DNA of 64,000 nucleotides from Pampus argenteus (lineage: Eukaryota; Chordata; Actinopteri; Scombriformes; Stromateidae), in the NCBI GenBank assembly GCA_036937835.1, contig CM072876.1, positions 17,079,001-17,143,000 on the forward strand, read 5' to 3'. Position 1 is the stretch's first letter; each line of letters starts with the position of its first letter. Below, piece after piece: positions 58,501 to 64,000 of this stretch. Below the pieces are notes generated by a model. The model searched no databases. It saw only the letters and a list, made by a program, of their open reading frames with translations, and was not told where the DNA came from. The translations under genes and the position numbers were made by a program.

Positions 58501-61195
58501 AGCTTAGTGTTAGTTCAAGCAGGAAGACTATCTATATCCCTCCCTGCTTCTCCTGCTCACGTATCAGCGGATACGTATCAGGGACGTTAACTTGTTTTAT
58601 TTAAACAGATTCCCCACATTTACTACCATCCAGGCTGTAAAATCTGTTCTCCTTCCGTCCATCCTCCACCTCATTTTCCTCCAGATCTGAGCTCACCAAC
58701 AGTATTCCTCTTATCCATCAGCACCACCAGTTGTCCAAACTGCCTGAACCCTAAAGCAAGATGAATTCCAGATATCAAATAAAATTGTAAAAATTTTAGA
58801 AATAACCTATTATATCCATAATTGTTACATAATATATATATAAAAATAGTTAAGTTAAAAAAGAAATAAAATACGTCACCAGCCTTCTTCTACTAGTCAA
58901 TATTAAATTGTTATATATAAAATAATATTATAGTTGTTAGGCTGTTCTTTTATGTTGTCATTATGTTTGGATAGGCCTATATGTTATTTTGGGGGGATGT
59001 GGGCTGAAAAGCATGGCAATCCAAGAACTGAAGGACACATGCACACTGACCAGTGGCTATTCAGGCTTATTCAGGCGTACTTTGTGATAACCCCCAAGCT
59101 TTGAACATAGCCTTTGAAGATTCTTGTCCCAGGCTGTATAACAATGTAATCACATCTAAAGTCGGTTCCGCGCTTTGGGCCTGAAACACCTCTTTCCAAA
59201 TGAAACCTCGGCAGGGAGGGTTATTTGTTTTTCCAAGATTTCAGATGAGTATTTCTTGCTGCTTGGCGCATGCTAATAACACTGCAGATCAAATAGACAA
59301 AGGATTTATTATGACAAAACTGCGCAGGAAATTCATGCCTCTGGCTGATTGCCACAGAGTTATTGAACTGCTCGGTCGGTGGCACCACCTGCCTGCCTGC
59401 AGCATCGTCATCTTATGGGACCAAAGTAAAGAACCCAGCAAGGTGCAAAGTACCCAGCCGACCACGCTTTGACTGATAGGTAACCTAACTGCCTAAAAAC
59501 GTTGACAGATGCTAACATTTAATGATTGTTTCATCTACTATAAACCATAATCCCCTAATCTCTGTTTGTCATATCTATCATCGCCCACTGTTCTGTGCAG
59601 AAAAGGAAGGAGCCCACCTTCAGCTCAGGAACTAGTAATCGGCTTACAGGCACATGTGAAATGGAAGAAACTGTTGTTTTTGTTGCTAACTGGCCGACAT
59701 CAGGGGGAAGTAAATGGAATGGCAGGAGGTCATTTCTGTTGATGAATCACACGAATGTTCGCGAATAGGCTTCACAGTGATGCTGATTTAGCAGCAAAAA
59801 CAGGAGGTTCATTTGACAAAAGATTAATTTAGTGAGGGCTCCCCGCTGGCCCAGCAGGTGACACTGCACACGGTGTCATTGTAGTGTTATGACTTCGCCT
59901 ACATCAGCCCCTGTTTACATCATCACTTCCTGTCACTCTCCTCTGCAGGCTCTCTTCTGTTGAAGAGACAGCCTCGAAAATGAAGAACAAAATGTAACAA
60001 CTTTCTATTTCTAACAGTTTCCTTAAAGTCAAATCTGCTAAATGCTAAATCTACTGTTAGAGTTGCAATACCTCATGATTGTAATAATTTGCTAGCATAT
60101 ACAAATCCCATGAGGTTTTACCAGGGCTACAGCATGTGTAATACACCATCATAACCACGGTTATATACCTTAACCATGAAAATCCACCCAAGCTTTCCTC
60201 TAATCATCTTTCATCATTTTCATCGTTTTCTGATATTTTATCAATCTATCAATATAACCTTTTAGTCTAGTCTAAAGTCTAAATCAGAAAAGTCAAATAA
60301 ACTATAGATATATAAATCAACATACCTGTCATGACATATGAAGTAACCTGACATGACATGCTGTTGGGCAATGCTATGTTCACATTCCTGCCTTTTAGTA
60401 ACTTGTGTCATTACAAAGGTCAGTGTGATGTTAGAGGTTGTCTTACTTCTCAAATAGAACCACTGGGGGCAGCAAACAGAGCATGAGCACTTACAAATAA
60501 GCAACATAAGCGTCTATCGGTTTATCGGTTATGTTTAATAAATGTGACACAATAAGTCTTGTGTTGACCATTGGACAAAGTCATTTCCCTAAATGCTGCT
60601 CATGTGAGTAGTTTATCTACAACAAATTGTGTGACACTCAGACAGTATTTGTGTATAAGATAAAAGCAGAAAGCAGTTTGTGTAATGACATTTTGCAGAA
60701 GACCTTTATTAAACATGCAGCCAGACTGAGCCTGCTACTCCAGCTTCCGTCTCCTGCACCACATCCAGTATATGTTTAAATTCTTACCTGTGCTTGGGTG
60801 CACATATGGAATCATTCACAAGAAAGGTGCACTCTGGAACTCACAATGAAAAGTAATATATAGAGACAACTGCAACATGTTAATAAACTCAATGGCTATT
60901 GAGGAAAAATAATAAATACATAAATAAATGGTTTCATGGGAAGATCGCTATAAAAGCATTTGAACTTTTAAGTATGAATAAGGCATATTCAATGATTTAA
61001 AACATCCTGCAGAACCATTGAAATGTCCTCATTGTGCAATATGATCATTTTTATGACAATGTATTTTTACAGTAGAGTCCAAAAAAATCTTCCCCATTCG
61101 AATGGGAAGTGGTCTCACCTTTTTAGACGCTACTGTTTATTAGTAGTGAATATCACAGTGGTATATCTGAGCAGTGTCACGCCCTGGCTGAGCAG

Positions 61196-61231
<36 letters not shown>

Positions 61232-61716
61232 CCACATACAGCCCGGAGAGAGCCACGCAGTGAGACGGTGTTGTTGTGAGACATCACCACCTTCCTTCAA
61301 TGTCAAGGTCAAGGTCACGTCTTATCTGGCGGAGAGAAAATAGATGTGCAGCCACACAGACCCAATCATGTGATACATATAACCATCAGAGCCACCTACA
61401 CGAATCCAAATGCATTCAAATGCATGCATGACAAAAACGTGCAGAGGTGTTGAATAAGAAATACCATCGCATTGGGAAAAAAAAAAGAAACACATTGTCA
61501 TTATGTCACTGCTATCAACGAATACACGTATCTATACTGCAAAATATTTAATATCCATATTTTTACATGAAATCACTGGCTTATCGGTAGTGTTTATCAT
61601 AACAACAACACACTGTCATGCCATACTCATCAGTTAATCCTTATCACTTGTTTTCCTCTTTGTTTGTTCCTTGTTTTTACACTGATTCCTAACTGGACCT
61701 GTTTCAGTTTTTCCCA
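58501..61716. other. Unique non-coding DNA, no gene recognised
   Basis: No gene recognised. The 90-codon plus frame 59200-59472 is the longest relatively balanced one here, but it has no known motif and no visible splice or promoter context. A (GT)n tract lies at 61198-61230 and short A runs near 61477. Confidence 0.55.
61198..61230. repeat. (GT)n microsatellite
   Basis: About 16 GT units. It yields Cys-Val and Thr-His runs in the frames over it. Confidence 0.95.
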
Positions 61717-61961
61717 ATAACCCTTGTATGGTATTCGGGTCTGTGGGACCCGTTTTCAGTTTAATTAATTATTTTTTCAACCTGAAATTCATTGGCTTTG
61801 GCTCATGTTCTGTGAAGAACATAAATCAAAACACATTTGTTTAGTATTTTAAGAGAAAATTATTGGATTGTGGTGTTGTGAAAGCCCAAAACTCTAGCGG
61901 GTCCACCAGACCCATAAATACTGGCTAAGTAACAACAATACTAATACCACACAAGGGTTAA
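61717..61961 (+). mobile_element. piggyBac-like MITE, longer copy
   Basis: Element 61721-61957 (237 bp) begins CCCTTGTATGGTATTCGGGT and ends CTAATACCACACAAGGG. The right flank is TTAA (61958-61961) and the left is ATAA (61717-61720), one base changed from the expected TTAA duplication. Internal blocks ACACATTTGTTTAGTATTTT and ACTCTAGCGGGTCCACCAGA occur in reverse complement in the 52.9-kb copy. No transposase is present. Confidence 0.9.
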
Positions 61962-64000
61962 ATGCATCAGCAAATAAGTTAAGTGACATGTCGCTTGTCT
62001 GAAAAATCGCTGTCCTTCTCTATTTTTGCGAATTTACTTCTCTTTCAACCTATATTTTAATTTTTCTGTTTATTTTGAAGATACCCAAGGCAACTTCCCA
62101 CAAATAAACGAAACCATATCACAATAAGATCAAATGATCAACCAACATGACGTAACAAGTATCAGTGCCAACACACCAGCCTGCAGATGGGATGGGAAGT
62201 TTTTACTATTCATCCTTTTTATGCTGCAGTGTTATACAGGATCATGATGTTGATTTTATTGAAGACTTGAAGAAGTACCTGTATGTTATGGGAACTTCAT
62301 AAATAGGGTGTGATTTCTCATATCCTAACAAATGCATAGAGGGTGTGATGCTAGCTGTGCCCCAGTCTCTATCATCACTTGCCTCATTTAGCTTTCTACC
62401 ACTTCTGTTACAGGTGTGTCCACACAGTGGCCCCCTCCCTCTCCTAGACCTGCTGTGTGTAGGGTAAATTTACACCTGGCATTGACATGTGACGTGTATC
62501 TTGATATGTACCTATACCTAGTTTATGGATATTAAATGTAGACTCCATACACTGATTAAAATGTTTCAGGTTTGTGAAAGCTGAAAACATTTGGTAGGGT
62601 GTGGTATGTGGTCTGGATGGAAAAAGGGGTGCCCTCCCACAATAAAACTGTGACTGATCACACTGTGCACCTTATAAAAATAATAATAATAATCACAAAA
62701 TAACATTAATAAGACAGGGCTTAAAGTGAAGGGATGTGAACTACAGTATGTTTGATCATCCTCCCAAAGTCAATGTGCAGCTACTAACTGTAAGGATGGG
62801 TGTGTTTATCTTATCCATACTCTCATAGTCAGTGCTCCTACTGGTCTTTTTTCATACCTAATTCATTACATAATTAGTTTTTTTTTATAATTATTATTTT
62901 ATTTTTTTTTAAGAATACATTCAGGATTAGAGTTGGTTTATATTTTAAATAAAGCTAAATATTGTTTTTAGAGCAGCAAAAGTCATTTTACAACAGCAAA
63001 ATCACTATAAACTTAATGTCTCGTTCAAAACCAAATTTAAAATGTCAATGCAATAAATAGTATTCCTGACATCAAAATGCTGTGAAGTGTAGACAGAATG
63101 AAGTGCGCAGACATCAGTCAGTATCGGTTATCCCTCTTGTCCTCTGTCCTCCTCTCTGCAGCTGGTAGAGGCAGGGAGTGGCTGCTTTGAAGAGGACGGG
63201 CTGCCGTCTCAGCCAGTAGCGGACTTCACAAGAATTTGCCACATTTTAAGATTCATACAGACAGCTTTCATTTTAGCCTGTTCATCATAACATTTCTTTT
63301 CTTTTTTCTTTTTTTTTTACATGGTTCTGCTTGTTTAACAGGGGTTGTGATAAGTGACTCTTATTGGCTGTCTGTCGGCTTGTTTACAACCTGCTTTACT
63401 GTGTGACTTGCCCTGGTGGGACTGTTTTACTCATGTCAATGCATTCGTAGAGCTCAGAAAATAGTTGTGAGCGCAATAAACCAAAGATGTAATATAATTT
63501 CTCATAATATTCCTTAATCAGCTGCAACACAGTACACGACCAATAAATACGTATTACTCTTTATTATGTACATTTCAAACGAAGAGTTCTGTGTGTACGT
63601 CTTGTCAGATGTCAGCATTGGAGCCTGCTGCCATCTTTCAGTATATTTTACATTATGCTAATGTTCAGATTTAATTTTTCACACGGGGCCTCTTGGATGT
63701 GACTTTGACTCGGAGTTGACCTTTCAGTTAGCCAATAAGCCATTAGGTTCCGCCATATTAATATAGAAGATTTATAATCTCATAATGGCGGGCCTCCATT
63801 GCAGAATTACTGACAGTGATTAGTGACTAATGAATGAGTGCCAACCTGTGTTGTGGTAATTCATTCTTCTCATTGACTGTGGTCAACTCTGTTCTGGGAA
63901 GGCAGCCAAAGAGAAAAGTTTATTAGTGAAGCCATATTAATTAATAAGATACAGGAAATTAATCTAAGAAGGGGAGCCCATTGCTCCTTAGCATGATCTC
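61962..64000. other. Unique non-coding DNA, candidate regulatory end
   Basis: No gene recognised. T/A-rich tracts lie at 62878-62912 and 63300-63318, with a short (TAA)n at 62677-62692. The last 350 bp look repeat-free and motif-rich. Confidence 0.5.
63640..63990. promoter_or_regulatory. Candidate conserved non-coding element
   Basis: A repeat-free interval with many TAAT/ATTA cores (TTAATTAATAAG near 63937). It also has an inverted pair CCGCCAT (63750-63756) and ATGGCGG (63785-63791), the first in the YY1-like context CCGCCATATT. No frame of note crosses it. Regulatory function is inferred from motif content alone. Confidence 0.3.

Noticed and set aside
59200..59472. A 90-codon frame with balanced amino-acid use
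   Set aside because: No known domain; cannot be told from chance without conservation data.
60460..60476. CTCF-like CCACTGGGGGCAGC
   Set aside because: The core lacks the A of the consensus (a one-base gap), so the match is poor.
62465..62680. Possible dispersed repeat starting TTTACACCTGGCATTGACAT
   Set aside because: The first 30 bases recall a fish repeat, but the rest does not follow it convincingly.
1..64000. tRNA, rRNA, snRNA or known microRNA genes
   Set aside because: No T-arm-like GGTTCRA box pairs, rRNA blocks, U6-type start or microRNA seed-hairpin that I recognise; hairpin folding was not computed.
1..64000. An undescribed multi-gene system such as a defence or biosynthetic cluster
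   Set aside because: No plausible gene series exists; the organism is a vertebrate and the only coding traces are decayed transposases and a reverse transcriptase.

Overview
The window looks like ordinary nuclear DNA of a teleost fish, probably a percomorph. It is AT-rich, carries many (GT)n/(CA)n microsatellites, and is scattered with dead copies of transposon families I associate with fish: hAT, piggyBac, Tc1-like, L2-type and Rex/RTE-type LINEs, and several unclassified fish-wide repeats. No host protein-coding gene, rRNA, tRNA or CRISPR array can be supported. The longest open frame on either strand is 142 codons, and no open frame outside the mobile elements resembles a known protein. 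The simplest reading is an intergenic or large intronic stretch.

Layout. 1-8.4 kb: mostly unique sequence with one minus-strand LINE 3' end (about 4.5 kb). 8.4-13 kb: two copies of one dispersed repeat (8.4 and 12.7 kb) and an antisense Rex/RTE-type LINE remnant (10.6-11.2 kb). 15.2-17.0 kb: a composite, nested non-autonomous element whose internal 47-bp segment has expanded to about 18 tandem copies; a second copy, inverted and with one 47-bp unit, lies at 24.9-25.9 kb. 18.3 kb: a LINE 3' end with an (AGAGTC)n tail. 26-38 kb: mostly unique sequence, some of it resembling developmental enhancer DNA. 39.0 and 53.8 kb: two nearly intact copies of one non-autonomous hAT family with 8-bp target duplications and a decayed BED zinc-finger reading frame. 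51.2-54.4 kb: a dense transposon graveyard (Tc1-like remnant, AT microsatellite, piggyBac MITE, a CCGTATTTTC-family element split by the hAT copy). 61.7 kb: a longer, inverted relative of the piggyBac MITE.

No genes act together here. What deserves a second look is transposon biology (nested insertions, shared loss of a zinc ligand, a minisatellite born inside a transposon, a CTCF-like motif carried by a transposon) and a few candidate regulatory motifs in unique DNA. I found no undescribed multi-gene system. Family assignments rest on recognising terminal sequences and translated motifs by eye; no database search or alignment was run.
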